Source of the DNA: Comamonas sp. NLF-1-9
GTDB lineage: Bacteria > Pseudomonadota > Gammaproteobacteria > Burkholderiales > Burkholderiaceae_C
DNA length: 64,000 bases
Direction: 5' to 3'
NCBI RefSeq assembly: GCF_019195435.1
Contig: NZ_CP078069.1
Coordinates: forward strand, 1 to 64,000
The notes beneath the pieces are model-generated. The model worked only from the letters and a program-made list of their open reading frames with translations, had not been told where the DNA came from and searched no databases. The translations under genes and the position numbers were made by a program. Shown here piece after piece: positions 10,321 to 19,310 of the stretch (positions within the stretch are counted from its first letter, which is position 1; every line of letters begins with the position of its first letter).

Positions 10321-11616
10321 ATGAAACTACGCATAGACAACGGCCGCGTGCTCGATCCGGCCACGGGTCTGGACCAGGTCTGCAGTCTGGCGGTGGCTGC
10401 GGGGCGCATCGTCGGCCTGGGGCGCATTCCCGACGGCTTCACGCCCGCGCGGGTGATCGATGCGCAAGGCTGCCTGGTGCTGCCAGGCCTGGTGGACCTG
10501 GCGGCGCGGTTGCGCGAGCCCGGGCATGAGCATGAGGGCATGCTCGAGTCCGAGATGGGCGCGGCTGCGGCCGGCGGCATCACCAGCCTGGTCTGCCCGC
10601 CCGACACCGACCCGGTGCTCGACGAGCCCGGTCTTGTCGAAATGCTCAAGTTTCGCGCCGAGAAGCTGCACCAGTCGCGCCTGTTTCCGTTGGGCGCGCT
10701 GACCTGCGGGCTCAAGGGCGAGGTGCTCACCGAAATGGTGGAACTCACCGAATCGGGCTGCGTGGGCTTTGCCCAGGCCGACGTGCCACTGCCCAGCACC
10801 CAGGTGCTGCAGCGCGCGCTGCAGTACGCGGCCACCTTCGGCTACACGGTGTGGCTGCGCCCGCAGGAGCTGAGCCTGGGCAAGGGCGTGGCGGCCAGCG
10901 GCGCGGTGGCCACCCGCCTGGGGCTTTCCGGCGTGCCGGTGGCGGCCGAGACGATTGCGCTGCAGACCATCTTCGATCTGGTGCGCGCCAGCGGTGCGCG
11001 GGTGCATTTGTGCCGTCTCTCCAGCGCCGCGGGCGTGCAACTGCTGCGCGCGGCACGTGCCGAAGGCCTGCCGGTGAGTGCCGACGTGAGCATCAATTCG
11101 CTGATGTTCACCGACGAGGCCATAGGCTATTTCGACAGCCGCGCGCGCCTGGTGCCGCCGCTGCGCCAGGAGGCGGACCGCGCGGCGCTGGCGGCGGCGC
11201 TGGCCGATGGCTGCATCGACGCGCTGGTGTCGGACCACACGCCGGTCGTCGAGGACGCCAAGGTGGTGCCCTTCGGCGAGGCCGAGCCTGGCGCCACCGG
11301 GCTGGAGCTGCTGCTGCCGGTTGCGCTGCACTGGGCCCAGACGCAGCAGGTGCCGCTGGCGCGTGCGCTCGCGGTGGTGGGCAACTCGGCCGCGGGCGTG
11401 CTGGGCAACGCGCTGGGCACGCTGCAGGCCAGCATGGGCCGGCTGGTGGAGGGCGGCGTGGCCGACTTGTGCATCGTTGACGCGCAGGCACGCTGGAGCG
11501 TCGCGGGCGCGCAGCTGGTCAGCCAGGGCCGGCATACCCCCTTTGAAGGGCAGACGCTGCCCGGGCGGGTGCGCTTTACCATCGTCGGCGGCCAGGTGGC
11601 CTGCGAGCGGCCCTGA
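10321..11616 (+). CDS. pyrX: Dihydroorotase-like protein lacking metal ligands (PyrC'/PyrX, ATCase assembly subunit)
   Basis: A 431-residue class I dihydroorotase homologue that is probably not catalytic. Active class I enzymes carry DxHxH at the first strand; here the equivalent positions 59-63 read D-L-A-A-R, so both histidines are lost. The usual HAED is RPQE (in TVWLRPQEL), and the second His of the HICHVS-type motif is Arg (VHLCRLS). The SDHxPx Asp region survives. In Pseudomonas a similarly inactive PyrC' is required structurally for PyrB to form the active dodecamer. Location just after pyrB fits this. The catalytic PyrC is encoded about 3 kb downstream. The ATG at 10321 follows repeat copy A. 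Confidence 0.9.
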   Translation: MKLRIDNGRVLDPATGLDQVCSLAVAAGRIVGLGRIPDGFTPARVIDAQGCLVLPGLVDLAARLREPGHEHEGMLESEMGAAAAGGITSLVCPPDTDPVLDEPGLVEMLKFRAEKLHQSRLFPLGALTCGLKGEVLTEMVELTESGCVGFAQADVPLPSTQVLQRALQYAATFGYTVWLRPQELSLGKGVAASGAVATRLGLSGVPVAAETIALQTIFDLVRASGARVHLCRLSSAAGVQLLRAARAEGLPVSADVSINSLMFTDEAIGYFDSRARLVPPLRQEADRAALAAALADGCIDALVSDHTPVVEDAKVVPFGEAEPGATGLELLLPVALHWAQTQQVPLARALAVVGNSAAGVLGNALGTLQASMGRLVEGGVADLCIVDAQARWSVAGAQLVSQGRHTPFEGQTLPGRVRFTIVGGQVACERP

Positions 11617-11655
11617 GCGGGCCGGCGCCGGCTCGCCAGCGCGCCCAGCGCCGCT

Positions 11656-12723
11656 TCAGGGCTGGCGCGCGAAGGTCACCACATGGTCTACCTGTGGGCG
11701 TATGCCTATCCATTCGCCCACCGCATGATCGTGGTGGCTGGGCACGTGGGCCAGCACCACCAGGCCATTGGCCAGTTGCAGCGTGTAGAGGAATTCCGAG
11801 CCGCGAAACGACTTGCGCAGCACCTTGGCCTTGACCGGCGCCGCGTCGTCGTGCACCAGGTCGTCGGGGCGCAGCAGCACGTCGCATTCGCCGCCCGGGT
11901 ACTGCGAGGGCAGGGGGCATTCCTCCAGGTCGCGCAGCTCGCCCAGCGGCGTGTGCGCGACCACGCCCTGGGCCGATTGCACCAGCGTGGCCGGGGCAAA
12001 CACGCCGTGGCCGATGAAGTCGGCGACGAAGCGCGTGGCCGGGCGGTGGTAGAGCGCGTAGGAGCTGTCCCACTGCTGCAACTGGCCGTCGCTGAGCACG
12101 CCGATGCGGTCGCCGATGGCAAAGGCCTCCAGCTGGTCGTGCGTGACGAAGAGCGCGGTGGCGCCGGCGTTCTTCAGGATGGCACGCACCTCGTGCGCGA
12201 GGCGCTCGCGCAGATCGCTGTCCAGGTTGGAGAAGGGCTCGTCGAGCAGCATCAGCCGCGGGTGCGGCGCCAGCGCCCGGGCCAGCGCCACGCGCTGCTG
12301 CTGGCCGCCCGAGAGTTCGTGCGGAAAGCGCGCCTCGCTGCCGGCCAGGCCTACGAGCTCGAGCACCTCGGTCACGCGCCGTTGCTGCTGCGAGCGCGGC
12401 ATCTGGTGGATGCCGAAGGCCACGTTGCGCCCCACGTTCAGATGCGGGAAGAGCGCGTAGTCCTGAAACACCATGCCGATGCGCCGCACCTCGGGCGGCA
12501 CACACAGGCCGCAGCAGCCGACCAGTTCGCCGCCGAGATGGACGGCGCCTTCGGCAATCGGCTCCAGCCCCGCCACCGCGCGCAGCAGCGTGGTCTTGCC
12601 GCAGCCCGAGGGGCCGATCAGCACGCCGATCTCTCCGGCTGCAAGGCCCAGGGAAACATGGTCCACCGCAGGGCGCGCCTGGCCCGGATAGTGCACCTGC
12701 AAATCGGAGACTTGAAGAAACAT
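11656..12723 (-). CDS. fbpC: ABC transporter ATP-binding protein, ferric-iron (FbpC/FutC) type
   Basis: A 355-residue ATPase for an iron(III)-type importer. It has Walker A GPSGCGKTTLL, Q-loop MVFQDYALFPHLNV, signature [15 protein letters not shown], Walker B LMLLDEPFSNLD and the switch His in FVTHDQLEA; the C-terminal third is a TOBE-like regulatory region. It is transcribed divergently from the permease gene, sharing a 60-base control region with a Fur-like site. Related polyamine or sulfate ATPases are possible, but the two-domain FbpB-type permease next door favours iron. No periplasmic binding protein gene is nearby. Confidence 0.87.
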   Translation of the reverse strand: MFLQVSDLQVHYPGQARPAVDHVSLGLAAGEIGVLIGPSGCGKTTLLRAVAGLEPIAEGAVHLGGELVGCCGLCVPPEVRRIGMVFQDYALFPHLNVGRNVAFGIHQMPRSQQQRRVTEVLELVGLAGSEARFPHELSGGQQQRVALARALAPHPRLMLLDEPFSNLDSDLRERLAHEVRAILKNAGATALFVTHDQLEAFAIGDRIGVLSDGQLQQWDSSYALYHRPATRFVADFIGHGVFAPATLVQSAQGVVAHTPLGELRDLEECPLPSQYPGGECDVLLRPDDLVHDDAAPVKAKVLRKSFRGSEFLYTLQLANGLVVLAHVPSHHDHAVGEWIGIRPQVDHVVTFARQP

Positions 12724-12729
12724 GCGGCA

Positions 12730-12735
12730 ATTCTA
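12730..12735 (-). promoter_or_regulatory. Candidate -10 box for fbpC
   Basis: On the minus strand TAGAAT lies 6 bases before the fbpC ATG, with no Shine-Dalgarno; a leaderless transcript is inferred. It is next to the Fur-like site. Confidence 0.4.
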
Positions 12736-12750
12736 GGGATCTGCGGTGCG

Positions 12751-12769
12751 TAGAATCATTCGCATTTGC
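12751..12769. promoter_or_regulatory. Fur-box-like operator between fbpC and fbpB
   Basis: TAGAATCATTCGCATTTGC resembles the GATAATGATAATCATTATC class and the common GAATCATTC-GCATTTGC variants of Fur sites. It lies midway in the 60-base divergent gap, where bound Fur would cover both promoters. The match is by eye and imperfect. Confidence 0.5.
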
Positions 12770-12783
12770 AATCGGGAGGCCTA

Positions 12784-14430
12784 TTGACCGTCCACGCCCT
12801 GGCAGGCGCGCGCAGCGCCGTGCGCAGCCTGCCTCTGCTGCTGCTGGCCGGCGCCCTGATGCTGCCCGTGCTGGCTCTGCTGGGCGCCTGGCTGCCCCTG
12901 GGCCCCGAAGGCGCCCAGGCCGGCGCGGTGCTGCGCGAGATGGCCGCTACCGTGCTGCCGCAGTACGTCTGGACCACGCTGTGGCTGGGGTTGCTGGTGG
13001 CCGTGGGCGCGGCGCTGGTGGGCAGCGCCGGCGCGGTGGCGGTAACGCTGTACGACTTTCCCGGCCGGCGGCACATGGAATGGCTGCTGCTGCTGCCGCT
13101 GGCCTTGCCGGCCTACGTGATTGCCTACGCCTATACCGACTTCTTGCAGTTCAGCGGGCCGCTGCAGAGCTGGCTGCGCGAGAGCCTGGGCTTGCAGGGG
13201 CGCATGCTGCCCGACATTCGCAGTCTGGGCGGAGCGGTGTGGGTCTTCATTTTCGCGCTCTATCCCTACGTCTATCTGCTGGCGCGCACCGCCCTGGGTG
13301 AACGCGCCGCCCAGCTGGTGGAGGCGGCGCGGCTGCTCGGCGCCTCGCCCGCGCGGCGTCTGCGCAGCGTGGCCCTGCCGCTGGCGCGCCCGGCCGTGGC
13401 CGCAGGCGTGGCGCTGGTGCTGATGGAGACGCTGGCCGACTTCGGCGTGACCAGCTACTTCGGCATCCAGACCTTCACGGTGGGCATCTACAAGGCCTGG
13501 CTGTCCATGGACGACCGGGTGGCGGCGGCGCAGCTGTCCACCTTTTTGCTGCTGCTGGTAGCCGTGTTGCTGCAACTGGAGCAGCGCGCGCAGCGGCGCA
13601 TGCGCTTCGTGGGCAATGCGGTCAACCGCGCCGGCGCGGGCAGCGGCCAGCCGCAGTGGCTGCGCGGGCGCCACTGCGTGCTGGCCTGGCTGGTGTGCCT
13701 GCTGCCGGTGCTCATGGGCTTCGTGCTGCCGGTGCTGTTCATGCTGCGGCCCCTGGCGGCCGACTGGTCGGTGCTGCCTTGGTCGCGTTTTCTGCAATGG
13801 GCGGGCAACAGCGTGCGCCTGGGCGCGATCACCGCGGTGCTGGGCGTGGCCATCGCGCTGCTGCTGGCCTATGCGGCGCGGCGCAACCAGGGCCGGCTCA
13901 CACGCGCGGTGGTGCGCCTGGCCGGTCTGGGCTATGCGGTGCCCGGGGCCGTCATCGTGGTCGGCATTCTGCTGCCCGTGGGCTGGGTGCAGCTGGCGGC
14001 GCCCGGCCTGGGGCTGACGGCGCTGGTGACCACCACGGCCTTTGGCATCGTCTGGGCCTATCTGGTGCGCTTCAGTGCGGTCAGCCTGCAGTCGGTGCAA
14101 AGCGGCTATGCGCGCATTCCGCTCAGCATGGACGATTCCGCCCGCATGCTGGGTGCGGGGCCGCTGCGCCTGCTGGGCTGCGTGCACTGGCCGCTGCTGC
14201 GGCGCTCCACCGCCGCGGCCGCGCTGCTGGTCTTCGTCGATGTGATGAAGGAGCTGCCCGCAACCATTGTGCTGCGCCCCTTCAACAGCGACACCCTGGC
14301 CGTGGTCGCCTACCAGCTGGCGCGCGACGAGCGTTTGGGTGAAGCGGCGCTGCCCTCGCTGGCGCTGGCGCTGGTCGGGCTGGTGCCGGTCATCATGCTC
14401 AGCCGCACGCTGCGCGCCGGCCGCGGCTGA
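12784..14430 (+). CDS. fbpB: ABC transporter permease, ferric-iron (FbpB) type, fused two-domain
   Basis: A 548-residue inner-membrane permease made of two fused halves of about six membrane segments each. Each half has an EAA loop for contact with the ATPase: EAARLLGASPARRLRSVALP and SARMLGAGPLRLLGCVHWP. This fused architecture is that of FbpB/SfuB iron permeases. I chose the TTG at 12784 because GGGAGG lies just upstream; an earlier TTG at 12766 has no such site. It partners with the divergent ATPase gene; the substrate-binding FbpA must be encoded elsewhere. Confidence 0.87.
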   Translation: MTVHALAGARSAVRSLPLLLLAGALMLPVLALLGAWLPLGPEGAQAGAVLREMAATVLPQYVWTTLWLGLLVAVGAALVGSAGAVAVTLYDFPGRRHMEWLLLLPLALPAYVIAYAYTDFLQFSGPLQSWLRESLGLQGRMLPDIRSLGGAVWVFIFALYPYVYLLARTALGERAAQLVEAARLLGASPARRLRSVALPLARPAVAAGVALVLMETLADFGVTSYFGIQTFTVGIYKAWLSMDDRVAAAQLSTFLLLLVAVLLQLEQRAQRRMRFVGNAVNRAGAGSGQPQWLRGRHCVLAWLVCLLPVLMGFVLPVLFMLRPLAADWSVLPWSRFLQWAGNSVRLGAITAVLGVAIALLLAYAARRNQGRLTRAVVRLAGLGYAVPGAVIVVGILLPVGWVQLAAPGLGLTALVTTTAFGIVWAYLVRFSAVSLQSVQSGYARIPLSMDDSARMLGAGPLRLLGCVHWPLLRRSTAAAALLVFVDVMKELPATIVLRPFNSDTLAVVAYQLARDERLGEAALPSLALALVGLVPVIMLSRTLRAGRG

Positions 14431-14470
14431 GCGCCCGGCCGGGGCAGCAGGCGGGCGCGCCGCTTGAATC

Positions 14471-14476
14471 TACACT
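14471..14476 (+). promoter_or_regulatory. Candidate -10 box for arsC-pyrC
   Basis: TACACT lies 7 bases before the arsC ATG and no ribosome-binding site intervenes, so a leaderless mRNA is possible. Confidence 0.35.
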
Positions 14477-14483
14477 TCAGGCC

Positions 14484-14831
14484 ATGAAGGTCACGATCTA
14501 CCACAACCCGCGCTGCAGCAATTCGCGCGGCGCGCTGGCGCTGCTGCGCGAGCGCGGCATCGAGCCCACCGTCGTCGAATACCTGCACCATCCCTGGGAC
14601 CTGGCGGGCCTGAAGGCGCTGGTGCAGCGCACCGGCGAGCCGCTGCGCGCGCTGCTGCGCACCAAGGAGGCGGTGTACGCCGAGCTCGACCTGGGCAATC
14701 CCGCGCGCACCGAAGACGAGCTCTACGCTGCCGTGCTGGCCCACCCGGTGCTGCTCAACCGCCCCATCGTGCTCACGCCCAAGGGTGCGCTGCTGTGCCG
14801 CCCGCCCGAGCGCGTGCTGGAGCTGCTGTGA
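14484..14831 (+). CDS. arsC: ArsC family (glutaredoxin-dependent) arsenate reductase-like protein
   Basis: A 115-residue thioredoxin-fold protein with the ArsC signature [16 protein letters not shown], in which the single N-terminal Cys is the expected catalytic residue, and C-terminal arginines in LLNRPIVL and CRPPERV that bind arsenate in the family. The protein is the length of YfgD/ArsC. It stands alone, without arsR or an arsenite pump, and its stop overlaps the GTG of pyrC (GTGA), so it may do general redox or phosphate-related work rather than arsenic resistance. Confidence 0.85.
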   Translation: MKVTIYHNPRCSNSRGALALLRERGIEPTVVEYLHHPWDLAGLKALVQRTGEPLRALLRTKEAVYAELDLGNPARTEDELYAAVLAHPVLLNRPIVLTPKGALLCRPPERVLELL

Positions 14832-15877
14832 CCGATAGCCTCACCCTGCGCCGCCCCGACGACTGGCATCTGCATCTGCGCGACGGCGCCCAGCTTGCGG
14901 CCGTGGCGGCGCACAGCGCGGCGCAGTTTGCCCGCGCCATCGTCATGCCCAACCTGCGCCCGCCGGTGACCACGACCGCGCAGGCGCTGGCCTACAAGGC
15001 GCGCATTCTGGCGGCGCTGCCCCAGGGGCTGAAGTTCGAGCCGCTGATGACGCTCTACCTCACCGACGCGCTGCCGGTGCAGGAGATTGCCCGCGCACGC
15101 GCGGCCGGTATCCTTGCCTGCAAGCTCTACCCGGCGGGCGCGACGACCAACAGCGACGCTGGCGTGAGCGACATCCGACGAATAGAGCCGGTGCTTGAAG
15201 CCATGCAGAAGGCCGGCATGCTGCTGCTGGTGCATGGCGAGGTGACCGACCCGGAGATCGACATCTTCGACCGTGAGGCGGTGTTCATCGAGCGCCAGCT
15301 GATTCCCCTGCGCCAGCGCTTTCCCGAGCTCAAGATCGTCTTCGAGCACATCACCACGCGCGAGGCGGCGCAGTACGTTGCCCAAGCCGGCCCGCATACC
15401 GCCGCCACCATCACCGCCCACCACCTGCTGTACAACCGCAACGCCCTCTTCACCGGCGGCATCCGCCCGCATTACTACTGCCTGCCCGTGCTCAAGCGCG
15501 AGCAGCACCGCCAGGCGCTGGTGCAGGCCGCCACCGGCGCCAGCGCCAAGTTCTTCCTCGGCACCGACAGCGCGCCGCACCCCGCGCGGCTGAAGGAGCA
15601 CGCCAGCGGCTGCGCCGGCTGCTACACCGCGCACGCGGCCATCGAGCTCTACGCCGAAGCCTTCGATCGCGCCGGGGCGCTGCAGCGGTTCGAAGGTTTT
15701 GCCAGCCTGCACGGCCCGGCCTTCTATGGCCTGCCGGCCAACGAGGAGCGCATCACGCTGCGGCGCGAGCGCTGGAGCGTGCCCGAGCGCTACCCCTTTG
15801 GCGAGGGCGAGCTCAAGCCGCTGGCCGCGGGCGAAAGCCTGAACTGGCGCCTGGAGCCCGGGGCAGCGCCCGCCTGA
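14828..15877 (+). CDS. pyrC: Dihydroorotase, class II (catalytic)
   Basis: Cyclises N-carbamoyl-aspartate to dihydroorotate. The 349-residue length matches E. coli PyrC. Metal ligands are intact: H14 and H16 in WHLHLRDG, the carboxylated Lys in [15 protein letters not shown], His in LLVHGE and EHIT, and the catalytic Asp in LGTDSAPH. The GTG start at 14828 overlaps the arsC stop; an upstream in-frame start would run into arsC. This active enzyme complements the ligand-less PyrC' upstream. Confidence 0.95.
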   Translation: MTDSLTLRRPDDWHLHLRDGAQLAAVAAHSAAQFARAIVMPNLRPPVTTTAQALAYKARILAALPQGLKFEPLMTLYLTDALPVQEIARARAAGILACKLYPAGATTNSDAGVSDIRRIEPVLEAMQKAGMLLLVHGEVTDPEIDIFDREAVFIERQLIPLRQRFPELKIVFEHITTREAAQYVAQAGPHTAATITAHHLLYNRNALFTGGIRPHYYCLPVLKREQHRQALVQAATGASAKFFLGTDSAPHPARLKEHASGCAGCYTAHAAIELYAEAFDRAGALQRFEGFASLHGPAFYGLPANEERITLRRERWSVPERYPFGEGELKPLAAGESLNWRLEPGAAPA

Positions 15878-15974
15878 GTAGCTTCATGCCGATTGCGCAT
15901 GACCAAGGGCAAACCCGCAAGCGCCTGCGCGGGCCGGCCTGCCCGCACCGTGCACAATAGCCGCATCCGCTGTG

Positions 15975-16007
15975 GCTGCGTGCGTGCCCGCAAGGGCGCA
16001 ACGCAGC
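15975..16007 (+). other. Stem-loop with GCAA tetraloop in the gltI leader
   Basis: GCTGCGTGCGTGCCC and GGGCGCAACGCAGC pair as a long stem with single bulges, closed by a GNRA-type GCAA loop. It lies between a -10-like CACAAT (15954-15959) and the gltI ribosome-binding site, so it would be in the 5' untranslated region. It might stabilise the mRNA; function is unknown. Confidence 0.4.
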
Positions 16008-16048
16008 GGCGGTAGCTACTTTCATCCCAATTTTCAGGAGTGATGCAA

Positions 16049-16942
16049 ATGAAGAAACTGTGGCTCGCGGCAGCCGTGTCCTTTCTGGCCAGTGGCGCAG
16101 CCTTTGCGCAGACGACGGATACCCTGGCCAAGATCGGCGAACGGGGTGCGGTGAACCTGGGCGTGCGCGACTCCTCCGGCCTGGCCTTCACGCTGGGCGG
16201 CGGCAAGTACGTGGGTTTTCACACCGAGATGGCCGAGCGCATCGTGGACGACATCAGCAAGCAGCTGGGCAAGCCACTCACCATCAACTACCAGGTCATC
16301 ACCTCGCAAAACCGCATTCCGCTGATCCAGAACGGCACCATCGACTTTGAGTGCGGCTCGACCACCAACAGCCGCGCGCGCCAGAAGGACGTGGACTTCG
16401 CCTACACCACCTACGTGGAAGAAGTGCGCATGGCGGTGAACACCAAGTCCGGCATCAAGTCGATCAACGACCTGGGCGGCAAGACACTGGCGGTGACCAC
16501 CGGCACCACTTCGGTGCAGCACATCCGCAAGAAGGCGCGCGACGCCAATCTGGACTTCAAGCAGGTCATGGGCAAGGACCACGCCGACAGCTTCCTGCTG
16601 CTCGAGTCGGGCCGCGCCGACGCCTTCGTGATGGACGGCTCCATACTCGCGGCCAACATCGCCAAGGCCAAGAACCCCAAGGACTTCGCCATCGTCGGCG
16701 AGGTGCTCTCGGTCGAGCCCATTGCCTGCATGCTGCCCAAGGGCGATGCCAAGCTCAAGAAGGCGATTGACGATTCGATCGAGCGCCAAGTCAAGGACGG
16801 CTCGCTCGCCAAGCTCTACGACAAGTGGTTCATGCAGCCGATTCCGCCCAACAACGTGAACATGAACATGCCCGTGTCCGAAAGCACGAAGAACGCTTGG
16901 GCCAATCTCAACGACAAGCCGATGGAAGACTACGGCAACTGA
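16049..16942 (+). CDS. gltI: Glutamate/aspartate ABC transporter substrate-binding protein
   Basis: A 297-residue periplasmic amino acid-binding protein (SBP family 3). Start ATG 16049 is preceded by AGGAG 8 bases upstream and gives a clean signal peptide: MKKLWLAAAVSFLASGAAFA, cleaved before Gln. The mature part has family landmarks such as DSSGLAFTLGGGKYVGFHTE and FECGSTTNSRARQKDVDFAY, the latter close to E. coli GltI. It delivers acidic amino acids to GltJK. A stem-loop separates it from gltJ, which would allow more binding protein than permease to be made. Confidence 0.92.
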   Translation: MKKLWLAAAVSFLASGAAFAQTTDTLAKIGERGAVNLGVRDSSGLAFTLGGGKYVGFHTEMAERIVDDISKQLGKPLTINYQVITSQNRIPLIQNGTIDFECGSTTNSRARQKDVDFAYTTYVEEVRMAVNTKSGIKSINDLGGKTLAVTTGTTSVQHIRKKARDANLDFKQVMGKDHADSFLLLESGRADAFVMDGSILAANIAKAKNPKDFAIVGEVLSVEPIACMLPKGDAKLKKAIDDSIERQVKDGSLAKLYDKWFMQPIPPNNVNMNMPVSESTKNAWANLNDKPMEDYGN

Positions 16943-16976
16943 GGATGCGACCGGTGCCCTCGTCCTGAGGGCGCCC

Positions 16977-17008
16977 AGCGCCCGCCGGGCACGCTGCCGG
17001 TGGGCGCT
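16977..17008 (+). other. Stem-loop between gltI and gltJ
   Basis: AGCGCCCGCCGG and CCGGTGGGCGCT pair over 12 positions (one mismatch) around an 8-base loop, followed by TTGCGTTT. It could be a partial terminator or a 3' stabiliser of the gltI message, a common arrangement for binding-protein genes. Confidence 0.5.
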
Positions 17009-17052
17009 TTGCGTTTGAGGCTGCGGCGCCAGCACGCCGCGAAAGGAATGCA

Positions 17053-17811
17053 ATGGCCATGGATTGGGAAGTGTTCTGCAAGGACACCCTGGACGGGGTG
17101 GTGCAGTCGGGCTGCTTCGGCAACGGCCGGGACATCACCTACCTGGACTGGTTGCTGTCGGCCTGGGGCTGGACGGTATCGGTATCGCTCACGGGCCTGG
17201 TGATTGCGCTGGTGGCCGGCTCCATCATCGGCGTGATCAGGACGCTGCCCGCCAGCCCCTGGCTGGTGCGCTTTGGCAATGCCTGGGTAGAGCTGTTTCG
17301 CAACATCCCGCTGCTGGTGCAGATCTTTCTGTGGTACTTCGTCGTGCCGGCGCTGGTGCCGCCGATGAAGGCCTTTCCGCCCTTCATCCTGGTGGTGCTG
17401 GCGCTGGGGTTCTTCACCTCGGCGCGCATTGCCGAGCAGGTGCGCGCAGGCATCCAGGCCCTGCCCAAGGGCCAGCGCTACGCCGGCATGGCCATGGGTT
17501 TCACGACAGTGCAGTACTACCGCTACGTGCTGCTGCCCATGGCGTATCGCATCATCATCCCGCCGCTGACCAGCGAATCGATGAACATCTTCAAGAACTC
17601 GGCCGTGGCCTTTGCGGTGTCCATCCCCGAACTCACCCAGTACGCGCTGCAGGTGGGCGAGGAGACCGCGCGGCCGATCGAGGTCTACATCGCGGTGACC
17701 ATCCTCTACGCCATTTCGGCTTTCGTGATCAACCGCATCTTCGCCTTCATCGAACGGCGCGCCCAGGTGCCGGGCTTCGTCGTCGCCGGTACCGGCGCGG
17801 GGGGGCACTGA
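17053..17811 (+). CDS. gltJ: Glutamate/aspartate ABC transporter permease GltJ
   Basis: A 252-residue inner-membrane permease of the His/Glu/Gln/Arg transporter class. Membrane segments alternate with WVELFRNIPLLVQIFLWYF and an EAA-type loop (AGIQALPKGQRYAGMAMGF) that docks on GltL. It forms a heterodimer with GltK, whose gene begins 1 base after this stop. The start at 17053 has AAAGGA upstream. Confidence 0.93.
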   Translation: MAMDWEVFCKDTLDGVVQSGCFGNGRDITYLDWLLSAWGWTVSVSLTGLVIALVAGSIIGVIRTLPASPWLVRFGNAWVELFRNIPLLVQIFLWYFVVPALVPPMKAFPPFILVVLALGFFTSARIAEQVRAGIQALPKGQRYAGMAMGFTTVQYYRYVLLPMAYRIIIPPLTSESMNIFKNSAVAFAVSIPELTQYALQVGEETARPIEVYIAVTILYAISAFVINRIFAFIERRAQVPGFVVAGTGAGGH

Positions 17812-17812
17812 G

Positions 17813-18481
17813 ATGCTCAACCTCGACTTTTCCTTTTTGAACTGGACCTTCATCCAGGGCTTCATCCTCAAGGGCCTGTGGTTCAGCATCACACTCACCG
17901 TGGTGGCTACGGTGGGCGGCATCTTCTTTGGCACGCTGCTGGCGCTGATGCGGTTGTCGGGCCAGAAGTGGCTGGTTCTGCCTGCGGCTTTCTACGTGAA
18001 CGTGATGCGCTCGGTGCCGCTGGTGATGGTGATCCTGTGGTTCTTCCTGCTCGTGCCCTTCATCATCGGGCGGCCGGTGGGGGCCGAGTATTCCGCCTTC
18101 ATCACCTTCATCGCGTTCGAGGCGGCGTATTTTTCCGAAATCATGCGCGCGGGCATCCAGTCGATCCCGCGTGGCCAGGTCTATGCCGGCATGGCCATGG
18201 GCATGAGCTACGGGCAGAACATGAAGCTCGTCATCCTGCCGCAGGCCTTTCGCAACATGATCCCGGTGCTGCTCACGCAGACCATCATCCTGTTTCAGGA
18301 CACTTCGCTGGTTTACGCCATCGGCGCCTACGACCTGCTCAAGGGCTTCGAGACCGCGGGCAAGAATTTCGGCAGGCCGATAGAGACCTATCTGATGGCT
18401 ACCGTGGTGTACTTCGTCATCAGCTATTCGCTGTCTTCCGTGGTCAAGCGCATCCACGGCAAGATCGCCATCATCCGCTAA
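17813..18481 (+). CDS. gltK: Glutamate/aspartate ABC transporter permease GltK
   Basis: The second permease subunit (222 residues) of the acidic amino acid importer. It has the HisM-family [18 protein letters not shown] segment and the loop [20 protein letters not shown]. It lies directly between gltJ and gltL in one operon, with a 1-base gap to gltJ and an AAGGAG site for gltL following its stop. Confidence 0.93.
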   Translation: MLNLDFSFLNWTFIQGFILKGLWFSITLTVVATVGGIFFGTLLALMRLSGQKWLVLPAAFYVNVMRSVPLVMVILWFFLLVPFIIGRPVGAEYSAFITFIAFEAAYFSEIMRAGIQSIPRGQVYAGMAMGMSYGQNMKLVILPQAFRNMIPVLLTQTIILFQDTSLVYAIGAYDLLKGFETAGKNFGRPIETYLMATVVYFVISYSLSSVVKRIHGKIAIIR

Positions 18482-18492
18482 AGGAGTCCGGC

Positions 18493-19242
18493 ATGGCCGA
18501 ACGCATGATCGAGTTGAAGAACGTCTCCAAGTGGTATGGAGCCATCCAGGTGCTCAACGACTGCAACCTGGGTGTCGACAAAGGCGACGTGGTCGTCGTC
18601 TGCGGCCCCTCGGGTTCGGGCAAATCCACGCTGATCAAGACCATCAACGCGCTCGAGCCGGTGCAAAAGGGCGAGATCGTCGTCAACGGCACCGTGGTGA
18701 CCGATCCGCGCACCGACCTGCCGCGCCTGCGCAGCCAGGTCGGCATGGTGTTCCAGCACTTCGAGCTGTTTCCGCACCTGTCGGTCACAGAGAACCTGAC
18801 GATCGCCCAGGTCAAGGTGCTGGGACGCAAGCTGGACGACGCCAAGGCACGCGGCCTGAAGATGCTCGACCGCGTGGGCCTGATGGCGCACAAGGACAAA
18901 TTCCCCGGGCAGTTGTCGGGCGGTCAGCAGCAGCGCGTGGCGATTGCGCGGGCCTTGTCGATGGACCCCATCGTGATGCTGTTTGACGAGCCAACCAGCG
19001 CGCTCGACCCCGAGATGGTCGGCGAGGTGCTCGACGTCATGGTCAAGCTGGCGAGCGAAGGCATGACCATGATGGTGGTCACGCACGAAATGGGTTTTGC
19101 GCGCAAGGTGGCAAGCCGCGTGATCTTCATCGACGTGGGCGGCCACATTCTGGAAGACTGCTCCAAGGACGAATTTTTTGGCCATCCCGAGAACCGTCAG
19201 CCGCGCACCAAAGACTTCCTGAGCAAGATTCTGCAGGGCTGA
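18493..19242 (+). CDS. gltL: Glutamate/aspartate ABC transporter ATP-binding protein GltL
   Basis: A 249-residue polar amino acid ABC ATPase. Walker [14 protein letters not shown]-loop [14 protein letters not shown], signature [15 protein letters not shown], Walker [15 protein letters not shown] and VVTHEMGFA are all intact. It is the last gene of gltIJKL. The C-terminus ([14 protein letters not shown]) is typical of GlnQ/GltL proteins. Repeat copy B, with a hairpin and T-run, starts 6 bases after the stop and could end the transcript. Confidence 0.95.
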   Translation: MAERMIELKNVSKWYGAIQVLNDCNLGVDKGDVVVVCGPSGSGKSTLIKTINALEPVQKGEIVVNGTVVTDPRTDLPRLRSQVGMVFQHFELFPHLSVTENLTIAQVKVLGRKLDDAKARGLKMLDRVGLMAHKDKFPGQLSGGQQQRVAIARALSMDPIVMLFDEPTSALDPEMVGEVLDVMVKLASEGMTMMVVTHEMGFARKVASRVIFIDVGGHILEDCSKDEFFGHPENRQPRTKDFLSKILQG

Positions 19243-19247
19243 AACCC

Positions 19248-19310
19248 TCAAAAAAGAGAGCTGCCTGCGCTTGTTGGATAAGGGCTAGAGCCTGTTTTTG
19301 TTCAAAATTG
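19248..19310 (+). repeat. Dispersed hairpin repeat, copy B
   Basis: Located at the gltL/HAD convergent junction. It contains GAGCTGCCTGCGCTTG, a loop, ATAAGGGCTAGAGCCTG and TTTTTG. Its plus strand would serve as the gltL terminator, while its minus strand encodes the last residues (NKNRL) and TAG stop of the HAD gene. Confidence 0.75.
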
